A stretch of DNA of 64,000 nucleotides from positions 2,790,001 through 2,854,000 of the forward strand of contig CAWCAC010000002.1 in the NCBI GenBank assembly GCA_963793415.1, written 5' to 3'. This stretch comes from CAXMST01 sp963793415 (lineage in GTDB: Bacteria; Actinomycetota; Thermoleophilia; Solirubrobacterales; 70-9). Both the position numbers and the translations under genes were made by a program. A model generated the notes under the pieces. The model searched no databases, had not been told where the DNA came from, and saw only the letters and a list, made by a program, of their open reading frames with translations. Of the stretch, positions 17,276-29,028 are shown in pieces. Positions within the stretch are counted from its first letter, which is position 1; each line of letters opens with the position of its first letter.

Positions 17276-18301
17276 CTACGGGCGCCCGAGGCGGTCTTTG
17301 AGCGACTCGATCACATCGACCGGAGTCGGGTCGGCGCCGCGCCGCGCGGCCAGCTCCAGCGAGAGCAGATCGCCGAGCATCACCGCCCAGAGCAGGCGCT
17401 CGGTGCGCGTCTCCCCCTCGGTCTCGGCGCTGATCACCGAGGCCGCCTTCGCGCCGACCAGCTCGGCGGTCAGCTCGAAGCGCTGGCGCTCGCGGGGGTG
17501 CTGGTCGTCGTCGAGCAGCATGATCGCCGAGTAGCCGCCGTCGGGGCCGCCCTCCCAGCCGACGATCTCGTTGTGGTCCATCTCGGGGATCTGGTGTGAG
17601 AAACAGGGCAGCTTCGAGTTCTCGTTGATCTGGCACTTCCAGCGGTAGGCGACGGGGATCGTCAGCCCGCATCCGTAGATGAGCGGGACGCTCTCGCCGA
17701 TCGCGTCGGCGATCTCGACCGCCTTGGCGAGCAGCGCCGGCTTCGCCGCCTCGAGGTGGGCGGCGGAGCTGTCGATCTCCATCCGGATCGCGGGCCCGGA
17801 GCCGACGATTGCGGCGACCTCGGCCGCGATCGCGAAGGTGTAGCCGACCGCCGCACGGGGCTGCAGCCCCGCCGGCATACCGATCACCGGAACACCGTCG
17901 CGGCGCGCGGCCTCGGCGAGGGTGCCGCCGGTGGTGGCGACGATCCGGGTCGCACCGACCGCCTCGGCGGCGGCGTAACAGGCCATCGTCTCCTCGGTAT
18001 TGCCCGAGTAGCTCGAGCAGAAGATCGCGCGGTCTGGGGGCGTCCAGGAGGGCACGCCGTAGCCACGCACGACGTCGAGCGGCTTGCCGAGCCGGCCGCC
18101 GAGCGCGGCCGCGGCGAGATCGCCTCCGATCGCCGAGCCGCCCATTCCACAGACGATCAGGCCCGTTGTTGCCTCGATCTCGTCCAGCTTCGCCGAGGAA
18201 ACGCGCCACAGAGCGTCTCGGAGGTGGTCCGGCAGCGACATCGTCGCCCCGTACTGATCTCCGGAGTCGATCGCTCCGATGCGCTTTTCGAGATCACTCA
18301 T
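17276..18301 (-). CDS. SIS-domain bifunctional phosphoglucose/phosphomannose isomerase
   Basis: 341-residue sugar-phosphate isomerase with two SIS domains. Motifs match the archaeal/actinobacterial bifunctional glucose-6-P/mannose-6-P isomerase: GMGGSAIGGDLAAAA near 50-65, SSYSGNTEE near 96-104, NENSKLPCFSH and the HNEIVGW catalytic region. It would interconvert fructose-6-P with glucose-6-P and mannose-6-P, feeding the adjacent nucleotidyltransferases with mannose or glucose phosphates. The ATG at 18301 overlaps the stop of the upstream nucleotidyltransferase (ATGA) and the 3' end is 9 bp from the next one, so the three form one translational unit. Confidence 0.9.
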   Translation of the reverse strand: MSDLEKRIGAIDSGDQYGATMSLPDHLRDALWRVSSAKLDEIEATTGLIVCGMGGSAIGGDLAAAALGGRLGKPLDVVRGYGVPSWTPPDRAIFCSSYSGNTEETMACYAAAEAVGATRIVATTGGTLAEAARRDGVPVIGMPAGLQPRAAVGYTFAIAAEVAAIVGSGPAIRMEIDSSAAHLEAAKPALLAKAVEIADAIGESVPLIYGCGLTIPVAYRWKCQINENSKLPCFSHQIPEMDHNEIVGWEGGPDGGYSAIMLLDDDQHPRERQRFELTAELVGAKAASVISAETEGETRTERLLWAVMLGDLLSLELAARRGADPTPVDVIESLKDRLGRP

Positions 18302-19383
18302 GCCTTCTCCCTCGGTCCGAGCTTTGCACCCTTGCCGAGCGAGGCCGACTCGGTGATCGTGGCCCCCTCGCCGATCACGGATCCATCCGGCACCGTCGCG
18401 CCCTCCTCGACGGTGACGCCGGCGGAGAGGATCGCGCCCTTGACGGTGGCGCCGGCGCCGACCTTGCAGTCCTTGTAGAGGATCGACCCCTCGATCCTCG
18501 CCCGCTCGCCGATGCTCGCGCCCGGGCCGATCACGGCCTTGGGGCCGATCTCGGCGCCGGCGGCGATCTCGGCGCCGGCGGCGACCCAGACCTCGGCTGC
18601 GATCTCGGCGGCGACGTCGACGTCAGCGTCGGCGTCGACGTAGGTGCCGTCGTTGTCGACCTTCTTGCCGGGCTCGGTCTCGACCTTGCGATCGAGGATG
18701 TCCCAGCAGGCCTGCAGATAGCGAGGCGGCGTCCCGATGTCGACCCAATAGCCCTCGAGCCGCTGTGAGTAGAGGCCGTTACCGACGAGCCGCGGGAACA
18801 CCTCGCGCTCGATCGAGACGTCCTGATCCGGCGGCACGAGATCGAGGACGTCCTTCTCGAGCATGTAGCAACCGGCGGAGACCTCGTCGGTGTCGATCTC
18901 GGCCGGGTCCGGCTTCTCGAGGAACTCGACGATCTCACCGTCGTCCTTGCGGCGGACGAGGCCGAAGGCGCTCGGGTCGTCGACCGGGTAGAGACCGAGC
19001 GTCGCCCTGGCGCCGCTCGCCTCGTGGCGTTCGCGCAGCTTCGTCAGGTCGAGGTCGGTGAGCGAGTCGCCGTTGAGAGCGAAGAAGCGGTCGTCGAGCA
19101 GGTCCTCGGCGAACTTGATCGCGCCGGCCGTGCCGCGCGGCTCCGGCTCCTCGACGTAGCGGATCCGTGCCTCGCCCGGGATTTCGTCGCCGAGCTCGTC
19201 GCGGAGGGCATCGGGAAGGAAGCCGCAGGCGAGAATCACATCGTCGACGCCGTGGCGCGCGAGCCAGTCGATCATGTGCCGCAGGAAGGGCCTGTCGACG
19301 AGCGGGATCACCGGCTTCGGCAGGGTCAGCGTCACCGGCCGCAGTCGCGTTCCATGTCCTCCGACGAGGATCAGGGCCTGCAA
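18298..19383 (-). CDS. NDP-sugar synthase (nucleotidyltransferase plus beta-helix)
   Basis: 361-residue nucleotidyltransferase, paralogous to the one two genes downstream. N-terminal LVGGHGTRLRPVT and LPKPVIPLVDRP, FALNGDSLTDLDL and EKPDPAEID mark the transferase domain; residues from about 235 form a long left-handed beta helix (IGPGASIGERARIEGSI, VGAGATVKGAI), compatible with acyl- or acetyltransferase activity or simple oligomerisation. The start is the TTG at 19383, supported by AAGGAG at 19394-19389 with a 5-nt spacer and by the conserved QALILVGG opening; no ATG is available. Product candidates are GDP-mannose, UDP-glucose or dTDP-glucose. Confidence 0.87.
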   Translation of the reverse strand: MQALILVGGHGTRLRPVTLTLPKPVIPLVDRPFLRHMIDWLARHGVDDVILACGFLPDALRDELGDEIPGEARIRYVEEPEPRGTAGAIKFAEDLLDDRFFALNGDSLTDLDLTKLRERHEASGARATLGLYPVDDPSAFGLVRRKDDGEIVEFLEKPDPAEIDTDEVSAGCYMLEKDVLDLVPPDQDVSIEREVFPRLVGNGLYSQRLEGYWVDIGTPPRYLQACWDILDRKVETEPGKKVDNDGTYVDADADVDVAAEIAAEVWVAAGAEIAAGAEIGPKAVIGPGASIGERARIEGSILYKDCKVGAGATVKGAILSAGVTVEEGATVPDGSVIGEGATITESASLGKGAKLGPREKA

Positions 19384-19388
19384 GGTCT

Positions 19389-19394
19389 CTCCTT
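19389..19394 (-). promoter_or_regulatory. Shine-Dalgarno that decides a TTG start
   Basis: AAGGAG on the minus strand, 5 nt before TTG at 19383. It supports the rare TTG initiation of the NDP-sugar synthase gene. Confidence 0.7.
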
Positions 19395-19445
19395 CGGGGG
19401 GTCGGGGGCTACGAGCATCGGGACAGCAAGGGGACGCCCTTACTA

Positions 19446-20759
19446 TCAGTTTCCGCGGCCGATGCCCTCGTACGTGAACCCGGCCTCGCGGACCGCGGAG
19501 GGGTCGAGGTAGTTGCGTCCGTCGACGATGATCGCCGTTCGCATCGAGGGCGCAATCGCGGCCCAGTCGAGCTCACCGAACTCGGGCCACTCGGTGACGA
19601 GGACGGCTGCATCGGCGCCTTCGAGGGCCGCTTCCGCGCTCGCCGCCATCTCGACGGCGGGCAGCAGCGAAGCCGCCCCTGCGGAGGCAACGGGATCGAA
19701 CGCGACGACCGCCGCCCCCTCGCCCTGCAGCCGGGCCGCGAGAACCAGGCTCGAAGCCTCGCGCATGTCGTCGGTGTTCGGCTTGAAGGCGAGCCCGAGC
19801 AGCGCGATCCGCTTGCCGACGAGCGAGCCGAGGTGCTTGGCGAGCTTGCCGAGCACCCGCCGCTTCTGCAGCTCGTTCACCTCGATCACCGAGTTGAGCA
19901 GCTGGAAGTGGTAGCCCGTGTTGCCGGCGAGCTGCTTCAGAGCGGTCACGTCCTTTGGGAAGCAACTTCCGCCGTAGCCGATGCCGGCGTTGAGGAAGCT
20001 CTTGCCGATCCGTTCGTCGAGGCCCATTCCGTGCGCGACCTCGGTGACGTCGGCGCCGACCTCCTCGCAGACGTTGGCGATCTCGTTGATGAAGCTGATC
20101 TTCGTCGCCAGGAACGCGTTCGAGGCGAGCTTGATCATCTCGGCGCTGGCGACGTCGGTGCGGACGATCTCGCCCCCGAGCGGCTCGTAGAGGCCGGCGA
20201 CCAGGTCCGCCGCCCACTCGTCACCGGGGTCGGAGCCGATCACGACCCGATCGGGGTTGAGGAAGTCGTTGACAGCCGAGCCCTCCTTGAGGAACTCCGG
20301 GCAGGAGACGTAGGAGAGCGTCGGCAGGTCACGACGGATCGACCTGCCGGTCCCCGCCGGGACCGTGCTCTTCATCACCAGCGCGTGCTCGGAGCCGCCG
20401 TCGAGCTGCTCGACGACCTTGCGGACGCGGGAGAGATCAGCGTCGCCGGAATACGTGGGTGGCGTGTCGACACAGCAGAACAGCAGCCGCACTTTGGCGA
20501 GCAGCTCCGACATGTCGGTCGTGAAGTGGAGTCGCTCGGCGTTGCGGCCGACGAGCTCGGACAGGTCCGGCTCGTGGATCGTCAGCGCGCCCCGGCTCAG
20601 CGACTCGACCTTGGCCGCATCTACATCCATCGCCCAGACGTCGTGGCCCTGCTCGGCGAAGCAGGCGGCCGTTACCAGCCCGACCCAGCCGACGCCGACG
20701 ACGCCGACGGGCTCGGAGGTGCTTGTGCTGCTCGGATCGGTCTCCGTGCCGGGGCTCAT
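19446..20759 (-). CDS. UDP-glucose 6-dehydrogenase
   Basis: 437-residue NAD-dependent sugar dehydrogenase that oxidises UDP-glucose to UDP-glucuronate. N-terminal Rossmann motif VGVVGVGWVGLVTAACFA, CCVDTPP, CPEFLKEGSAVNDF and the catalytic Cys in GYGGSCFPKD near 277, followed by the C-terminal UDP-binding domain (LGLAFKPNTDDMREA). A close UDP-ManNAc dehydrogenase assignment is less likely because of the CPEFLKEG and GGSCFPKD pattern. UDP-glucuronate supplies uronic acids for teichuronic-type wall polymers, which fits the flanking LCP ligase and nucleotidyltransferases. The first 17 residues are Ser/Thr-rich and dispensable. Confidence 0.92.
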   Translation of the reverse strand: MSPGTETDPSSTSTSEPVGVVGVGWVGLVTAACFAEQGHDVWAMDVDAAKVESLSRGALTIHEPDLSELVGRNAERLHFTTDMSELLAKVRLLFCCVDTPPTYSGDADLSRVRKVVEQLDGGSEHALVMKSTVPAGTGRSIRRDLPTLSYVSCPEFLKEGSAVNDFLNPDRVVIGSDPGDEWAADLVAGLYEPLGGEIVRTDVASAEMIKLASNAFLATKISFINEIANVCEEVGADVTEVAHGMGLDERIGKSFLNAGIGYGGSCFPKDVTALKQLAGNTGYHFQLLNSVIEVNELQKRRVLGKLAKHLGSLVGKRIALLGLAFKPNTDDMREASSLVLAARLQGEGAAVVAFDPVASAGAASLLPAVEMAASAEAALEGADAAVLVTEWPEFGELDWAAIAPSMRTAIIVDGRNYLDPSAVREAGFTYEGIGRGN

Positions 20760-20817
20760 CGGGTCGGGAATGCTTGCAGAAGGCCGGCCGAGGCGGGCGG
20801 CTAGCCGCCGAGGGCAG

Positions 20818-23166
20818 CTATCCGACCTCGCCCATCGTGCTCGCGATCGCGAGCATCTCCTGTTCGCCGATGCTCTGGGTGAGCGTGTTGTTGAGCCAGT
20901 AGGAGTTCCCCTTCTCCCGCCAGCCGACCAGGCGCAGGCGATCGCCGTCGTAGAAGAGCATGAACTCGCGGCCGTCGATCTCGCGGGTCTCCGAGGGGTT
21001 GCGGAGGATCGGCGGGTCGTCCCAGGTGGTGCCCATGAAGCCGTAGTACTCGGTCAGCGTCGAGGGGGTCGTGTAGGCAACGACTGTCTTGTACGCCTCC
21101 TCCTTCTTGTCGTCCTCGTTCTCGTACTCGTAGGTCCGCGAGTCGTCGCTGAAGTCGGAGCCCGGGACGAGCACCGTCGGGTAGAAGGTCGGGATCCCGA
21201 GTCGGCGATTGTTCTTCTTCGCGTCCTTCTCGAACTGACCCGGCTCCGTGTTGAGGAGCTGGTCGGTCGGGATCACGTCCGCATTCGCGAGCAGATCCTC
21301 CGGCTTGTCCTTCTTCTTCTTGCTCTTCTCATCGTCCGGCTTGTCACCGTCGGGCTTGCTGGTCGCCTCGTCGCCTCCGCGCTGCCCCTCGGAGCCCGCG
21401 CCGTTGAGGAACTGGTCGATCGCGTTGTCGACCTGGTCGCTCGTCGACGTGACGTACGTGCTGGTCGCGTCGCCGATATCGCCTTCGAAGTGAACCTCGT
21501 TGACGGGGCTGTCGCGAACCGCGATGAACGACTTGAGGATCCCGATCACGTCCGAGGACTCGGAGATGTCGGAGCGCGTGTACTCGGTGAAGATGTCGAT
21601 CAGCTCGTTGCCGGTACCGCCGATCCCCGGAATCAATTCGCGCGGCTCGACCTTCTGGCGCGCCTCGCGGAGGAAGTCCTGCTGGCGGGCCGCGCGGACG
21701 AGGTCGGTGTCGGTGTGGCGGTAGCGGACGTACTGCAGCGCCTTCTCACCACAGAGCCGCTGGTAGCCGGAGTTGATGTCGATGGCCGAGTACGTGTCCG
21801 CCTCCGACAGCGCCGTCGAGTTGTCGTTGAAGTAGTCGCGGTCGACGTCGATGTAGACACAGCCGATCGCGTTGACAGCGTCGGCGAACCCGTTGAAGTT
21901 GATCTCGACGACGTGGTTGATGTCGAGGCCGGTGAACTGGGCGACCGTCTTCAGCGTCTTCTTCTCGCCGCCGATCGTGTACGCCTCGTTGAGCTTGCCG
22001 ACGCCGTAGCCGGGGATGTTGACCTTGAGGTCGCGGGGCAGCGAGAACAGCGACAGGACCTTGTCGTCGGGATCGACGCGCAGCAGCATCGTCGTGTCCG
22101 AACGGGCGCCGGTGTCGATCGCCTCGCCGGTGCGCCGGTCGGAGCCGATGATCAGGATCGTCTGTGGGTCGTCGCTCTCGACCTCGGTCAGCTGCTCCTG
22201 GATGCCGGGGATCGGCTGCAGTTTGGCGGCCACGTCGCTGAGAAACAGCAGGCCGGCGATCGCCACCGATGCCGCGATCGAGGCGACGATCAGGACCGAT
22301 CCGCTGAGGAAGCGCAGCCACAGGCTCGGGACCTTGAGATCGAGCTCGTCGTCGCTGATCGCCGGAGGCCCGGAGGAGCCGCGCGAAGGCGGGATCGGGG
22401 TAAGCGAGCCCGGGTCGGTGGCCGGTGGCCTTACCTCGGTGGCCTCGGGGCGTGAGGCGGCAGCACCGGCGGCAGCCGCGGCAGCTATCGGCGCCTGCTC
22501 CTCGGGGCGCTGGACCTGGGTATGGGCCTCGGAGGGCGGCTCTTCCGCGGCAGGGCCCTCGGCCTCGGACGCCGCTGCCTCCTCGGGCGCGGGCTCAGGC
22601 TCGGGCTCGTCCTCGCCGACCGGCGCGCCCACGTCCTCGATCGGCTCGGGCGACTCGTGAACGCCGGCGTCGGCTGCGGCTGCGGCGCCGGCCGCGACCT
22701 CGTCGCCGGCCCACTCGCCCGTGTCGGGGACGGCGTCGTACTCGCCGGTCTCGCCGTAGCGATCGGGCTCGCCGGTCGCCTCCTCGGCCGTGATCCATTC
22801 CTCTGCCGTGTCCGGATGCGCGGCCGCGGGCGAGTCCCACTCCTCGGTGCCCTCGCCGGGCTCAGGCTCAAGCTCCCGGGGCGCCGCCGGCTCTGCCTCG
22901 AAACCCTGGTCGTCCTCGTAGACCTCGCCGGCCTCCTCGGCCGCGGGCTCGCCCTGGGGCTCCACGCGGTCATCCTCGCCCGTCTCCTCGCTGATCCCGT
23001 CCTCGATCTCGGCCTCGATCCGGGCGAACTCCTCGGTCAGGCCCAGGCCGGACGTCTCGTGGGTGTCGAGGTGGCGGTCGGCGCGCTCGGGCTCGTCGCC
23101 GCCCTCGGGGACGTCTTCCTCGTACTCCTCCTCGTGCTCGTCGCCGGGGCGCTCGCGGTCGCTCAT
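20818..23166 (-). CDS. LytR-CpsA-Psr (LCP) family glycopolymer ligase with long acidic N-terminal region
   Basis: LCP proteins transfer lipid-linked wall polymers to peptidoglycan on the outer membrane face. The start is ATG at 23166, overlapping the M20 stop (ATGA); an open frame to 23712 is a shadow of the M20 gene. 782 residues: about 280 residues of Glu/Ala/Pro-rich cytoplasmic sequence, one membrane anchor near 285-315 (SGSVLIVASIAASVAIAGL), and the LCP domain near 330-490 with IIGSDRRTGEA, SLPRDLKVNIPGYG, KLNEAYTIGG and YRHTDTDLVRAARQQDF, whose Arg/Asp residues bind the polyprenyl diphosphate. A Lys/Asp linker and a C-terminal extracellular domain follow. Ordinary LCP proteins are about 300-500 residues, so this one is unusually long. 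Confidence 0.9.
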   Translation of the reverse strand: MSDRERPGDEHEEEYEEDVPEGGDEPERADRHLDTHETSGLGLTEEFARIEAEIEDGISEETGEDDRVEPQGEPAAEEAGEVYEDDQGFEAEPAAPRELEPEPGEGTEEWDSPAAAHPDTAEEWITAEEATGEPDRYGETGEYDAVPDTGEWAGDEVAAGAAAAADAGVHESPEPIEDVGAPVGEDEPEPEPAPEEAAASEAEGPAAEEPPSEAHTQVQRPEEQAPIAAAAAAGAAASRPEATEVRPPATDPGSLTPIPPSRGSSGPPAISDDELDLKVPSLWLRFLSGSVLIVASIAASVAIAGLLFLSDVAAKLQPIPGIQEQLTEVESDDPQTILIIGSDRRTGEAIDTGARSDTTMLLRVDPDDKVLSLFSLPRDLKVNIPGYGVGKLNEAYTIGGEKKTLKTVAQFTGLDINHVVEINFNGFADAVNAIGCVYIDVDRDYFNDNSTALSEADTYSAIDINSGYQRLCGEKALQYVRYRHTDTDLVRAARQQDFLREARQKVEPRELIPGIGGTGNELIDIFTEYTRSDISESSDVIGILKSFIAVRDSPVNEVHFEGDIGDATSTYVTSTSDQVDNAIDQFLNGAGSEGQRGGDEATSKPDGDKPDDEKSKKKKDKPEDLLANADVIPTDQLLNTEPGQFEKDAKKNNRRLGIPTFYPTVLVPGSDFSDDSRTYEYENEDDKKEEAYKTVVAYTTPSTLTEYYGFMGTTWDDPPILRNPSETREIDGREFMLFYDGDRLRLVGWREKGNSYWLNNTLTQSIGEQEMLAIASTMGEVG

Positions 23167-24275
23167 CGCGCCGCCTCGATCGCGACGGCCGCGGGAGCGC
23201 TGCGCGCGAAGTCGCCGAGCGCCTGGCGGTAGGCAGCCAGTGAGGAGATCGAGACCCACTCCTCGGGGCCGTGGTGGCCGGAGCCGGCCGGACCGAATTC
23301 GACGGCCGGGATGCCGGCGCGCAGGAACGAGATCGCGTCGGAGGCGCCGTCGCGGCCGACGCCCGTCACCTCGCCCTCGTGATGGGGCTGAGCGGCGGCA
23401 CAGAGCGCCCGCACGAAGCCGGAGCGGCGGTCGACCTCGACCGGCGGGCGGGTGAAGGTCGAGACGACGCGACAGTCCTCGAGATCGGAGATCTGTCCGA
23501 GGATCTCGTCCTGGTCCTGTTCGGGTAAGTAACGGATATCCACGTCGATCACGCAGGTGTCTGGGACCTTGTTGAGCGCGTCCCCGCCCCAGATGCGCCC
23601 GAGGTTGATCGAAGGCCGATCGAACAACTCGGAGGACTCGCGGCTGAACGGTAGCGACTCGATCTTCCGGAACACCGCAAACGCCTTCAGGATCGCGTTG
23701 TCCCCTTCCCACGGGGTCGAGCCGTGGGCGGCGCGCCCCGAGACCTCGAGACGAACCGCGAGCACGCCCTTGGCGGCAACGCCGACCAGCATGTCGGTCG
23801 GCTCGCCGGTGATCGCGAAGTCGCCGCGCAGGCCCTCGTCGACGAGCAGGTCGGTCCCCCGGTAGTCCTCGTCCTCGGCCTCCTCGTCGGGGACGATCGC
23901 AAGGCAGACACGGACGTCCCCCTGGTCCTTGAGGTCGTTGAGGGCGAGCATCATCGCCGCCGCCGCGCCCTTCATGTCATAGGCGCCGCGACCGATCAGC
24001 CGATCGCCATCGACGCGCGGCTCGAACTGCCCCTCGCGGCCGGGCACGACATCGACGTGGCCGTGGAGGATCACGCTCGGCCCGGCCTCGCCACCGACCT
24101 CGGCGATCAGGATCGGGAGGTCGCGGATCTCGAGCTGGCGGGTGCGGATGTCGCGCGCCTCGAGCCAGCCCTTGACGAAGCCGGCGCAGAGCCGGATCCC
24201 ATCGTCGTTCGAGCTGTCATAGCCGATCAGCTTCTCGGCAAGCAGAAGCTCCTCGGTGTCGGAGGCGTCGTTCAT
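23163..24275 (-). CDS. M20-family metallopeptidase (ArgE/DapE-like)
   Basis: Zinc-dependent amidohydrolase/deacylase of 370 residues. Ligands are visible: His in HGHVDVVPG near 70, bridging Asp in GRGAYDMKG near 98, catalytic and binding Glu in DEEAEDED near 127-130, GEPTD near 156, and the C-terminal His in GHHGPEEW near 337. The M20 dimerisation lid (AAHGSTPWEGDNAI) is present. I chose the ATG at 24275; the upstream in-frame extension to 24329 is Pro/Ser-rich. The exact substrate (acetylornithine, succinyl-diaminopimelate or a peptide) cannot be told. It is the first gene after the ATP synthase operon and overlaps the LCP gene. Confidence 0.88.
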   Translation of the reverse strand: MNDASDTEELLLAEKLIGYDSSNDDGIRLCAGFVKGWLEARDIRTRQLEIRDLPILIAEVGGEAGPSVILHGHVDVVPGREGQFEPRVDGDRLIGRGAYDMKGAAAAMMLALNDLKDQGDVRVCLAIVPDEEAEDEDYRGTDLLVDEGLRGDFAITGEPTDMLVGVAAKGVLAVRLEVSGRAAHGSTPWEGDNAILKAFAVFRKIESLPFSRESSELFDRPSINLGRIWGGDALNKVPDTCVIDVDIRYLPEQDQDEILGQISDLEDCRVVSTFTRPPVEVDRRSGFVRALCAAAQPHHEGEVTGVGRDGASDAISFLRAGIPAVEFGPAGSGHHGPEEWVSISSLAAYRQALGDFARSAPAAVAIEAAR

Positions 24276-24307
24276 CCGCGACAGGTTAGGGGGCGGCAGA
24301 CGCGAGC

Positions 24308-24325
24308 CGGGGCTTTCCGGCCCCG
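24308..24325. terminator. hairpin after atpC
   Basis: Perfect 6-bp stem CGGGGC (24308-24313) and GCCCCG (24320-24325) with a 6-nt loop, in the 60-bp gap between atpC and the M20 gene. It is a likely 3' boundary of the ATP synthase operon; no T-run follows. Confidence 0.45.
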
Positions 24326-24335
24326 ACACGGCCGG

Positions 24336-24773
24336 CTAGGCGGAGGCGGAATCGGCGGCCTTGAGGAAGGCCTGGGCGCGCTCGAGGTCGGCTTCGGCCG
24401 TCTCGTAGGCAGCGCTTCCCTCCTCGGAGTCGCCGATCCGCTGCTCGGCGTCGGCGACGCGCTCCTTCAGGGCCGCCGTGTCGAGCTGATCGGGCTCGTG
24501 GGCCTCGGCGACGAGCACCGTCACCTTGTTGGCGAAGACCTCGAGCCAGCCCTCGGCGGCGACGAAGTGCTTGCCGCCGGAGGAGTCGAAATCGCTCTCG
24601 TCCTCGTACAGGCGCAGCTCGCTCGGGACCAGGCGCGCGAGCATCGGGGCGTGCCGGGCGCGGACGCCGACCTCGCCGACGACGGTGCGGGCCGAGACCT
24701 GGAAGAGCTCGCCCTTGAAGAGCTTGCCCTCCGGGGTCAGAACCTCGGCCTGGATGCGTGCGTGCTCAGCCAT
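24336..24773 (-). CDS. atpC: F1F0 ATP synthase subunit epsilon
   Basis: 145-residue central-stalk subunit that couples rotor to catalytic head and can inhibit ATP hydrolysis. The N-terminal beta sandwich begins IQAEVLTPEGKLFKGELFQV and carries the conserved GEVGVRARHAPMLARL, and the C-terminal part forms two helices (TAALKERVADAEQRI, TAEADLERAQAFLKA), long enough to insert into the head. It is the last gene of the operon, 31 bp after atpD. Confidence 0.95.
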   Translation of the reverse strand: MAEHARIQAEVLTPEGKLFKGELFQVSARTVVGEVGVRARHAPMLARLVPSELRLYEDESDFDSSGGKHFVAAEGWLEVFANKVTVLVAEAHEPDQLDTAALKERVADAEQRIGDSEEGSAAYETAEADLERAQAFLKAADSASA

Positions 24774-24804
24774 GGGATCGGGGGTTCAGGACGATGGGCG
24801 ACCG

Positions 24805-26304
<1,500 letters not shown>

Positions 26305-26351
26305 TTCAGCTCCTTCGCTTTCCTAAATCAGTTCAAGTTTCTGGGTTGGCT

Positions 26352-27281
26352 CTAACTCGAGCCCAGCGCCTCGGCGCCGCCGACGACCTCGAGGATCTCC
26401 TGGGTGATCTCGGCCTGGCGGACCCGGTTCATTTCAAGTGTGAGGCGCTCGATCATGTCGCCGGCGTTCTCGGCCGCGTTGCGCATTGCCGTCATCCGCG
26501 CTCCGTGCTCGGAGGCTGCGGACTCGAGCAGCGCCCGGAAGATCGAGAGGTCGACGTACTCGGAGAAGAGCAGCGACAGCGCCTCCTCCGGCTCCGGCTC
26601 GTAGATCAGGTCGGAGCGCTTGTGCGCCTCGGCCAGCTCGGGATCGCCCTCGTCCTCGGCCTCGGGAATGCCCTCGCCGTAGACCTCCGCCTCCTGTAGC
26701 GGCAGCAGCGTGTGGCGGCGCACGTACTGGGTCAGCGGCGAGACGTAGCGGTTGTAGATCAGCTCGACCCGGTCGAGGTCCTCGTCGATGTAGCTCGAGG
26801 TGACCTCGCTTCCGATCCCGCGGGCGTCGGTGAACGAAGGGCGGTCGGTGAAGCCGGTGAACGAGCTCTCGACCTGTTCGCCGCGGAAGCTGAGCGTCGA
26901 GGCGCCGCGGCGGCCGACGACGTAGAAGAGGACCTCGGCACCCTCCTCCGCCTTGATCTCGTTCTTGAGCACGAGACCGGCCCGGATCACCTGGGTGTTG
27001 AACGATCCGGCCAGGCCGCGGTCGCCGGTGACGAGGATGATCCCGACCCGCTTGACGTGCTCGCGGCGATGCAGCAGGGAGACCCGGTTGGCGTTGGCGC
27101 CGGCCGCCTCGGCGACCTGCCGGGTGACCTTGCGGATCGACTGCGCGTAGGGGCGCATCTCGTCGATCCGCTGCTCCGCACGCCGCAGCCGGGCTGCCGC
27201 GACCATCTCCATCGCCCGCGTGATCTTGCGGATGTTCTTGACGGAGTTGATCCGGTTCTTGACGTCCTTCTGCGTAGCCAT
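26352..27281 (-). CDS. atpG: F1F0 ATP synthase subunit gamma
   Basis: Rotor shaft, 309 residues. N-terminal helix KNRINSVKNIRKITRAMEMV and C-terminal helix LTLEMNRVRQAEITQEILEVVGGAEAL form the coiled coil; the Rossmann-like middle has LVTGDRGLAGSFNTQVIR. An insertion near residues 195-220 (GEGIPEAEDEGDPELAEAHKRSD region) is longer than in Bacillus and resembles the loop insertion known from other actinobacterial gamma subunits. It lies 39 bp downstream of atpA. Confidence 0.95.
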   Translation of the reverse strand: MATQKDVKNRINSVKNIRKITRAMEMVAAARLRRAEQRIDEMRPYAQSIRKVTRQVAEAAGANANRVSLLHRREHVKRVGIILVTGDRGLAGSFNTQVIRAGLVLKNEIKAEEGAEVLFYVVGRRGASTLSFRGEQVESSFTGFTDRPSFTDARGIGSEVTSSYIDEDLDRVELIYNRYVSPLTQYVRRHTLLPLQEAEVYGEGIPEAEDEGDPELAEAHKRSDLIYEPEPEEALSLLFSEYVDLSIFRALLESAASEHGARMTAMRNAAENAGDMIERLTLEMNRVRQAEITQEILEVVGGAEALGSS

Positions 27282-27320
27282 GGCTGGTGCGTGTCGCCTC
27301 CTCTCGCTTGCGCGAGGGTC

Positions 27321-28958
<1,638 letters not shown>

Positions 28959-29028
28959 GTTGGTTCGTGTCTCCTTGTTGCTTCGAAATTCGTTGCGAGG
29001 TGCGCTCTCAGCCGGTGTCGGGTTCCCC

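Noticed and set aside
20796..20809. Palindrome GGCGGCTAGCCGCC between ugd and the LCP gene as a terminator
   Set aside because: No loop and no T-run; short GC palindromes of this kind are expected by chance in such GC-rich DNA.
20365..22455. 696-codon rightward open frame antisense to the LCP gene and ugd
   Set aside because: Antisense shadow across two clear genes.
23167..23712. N-terminal extension of the LCP protein
   Set aside because: Shadow frame of the M20 gene; the ATG at 23166 overlaps the M20 stop and begins recognisable acidic sequence.
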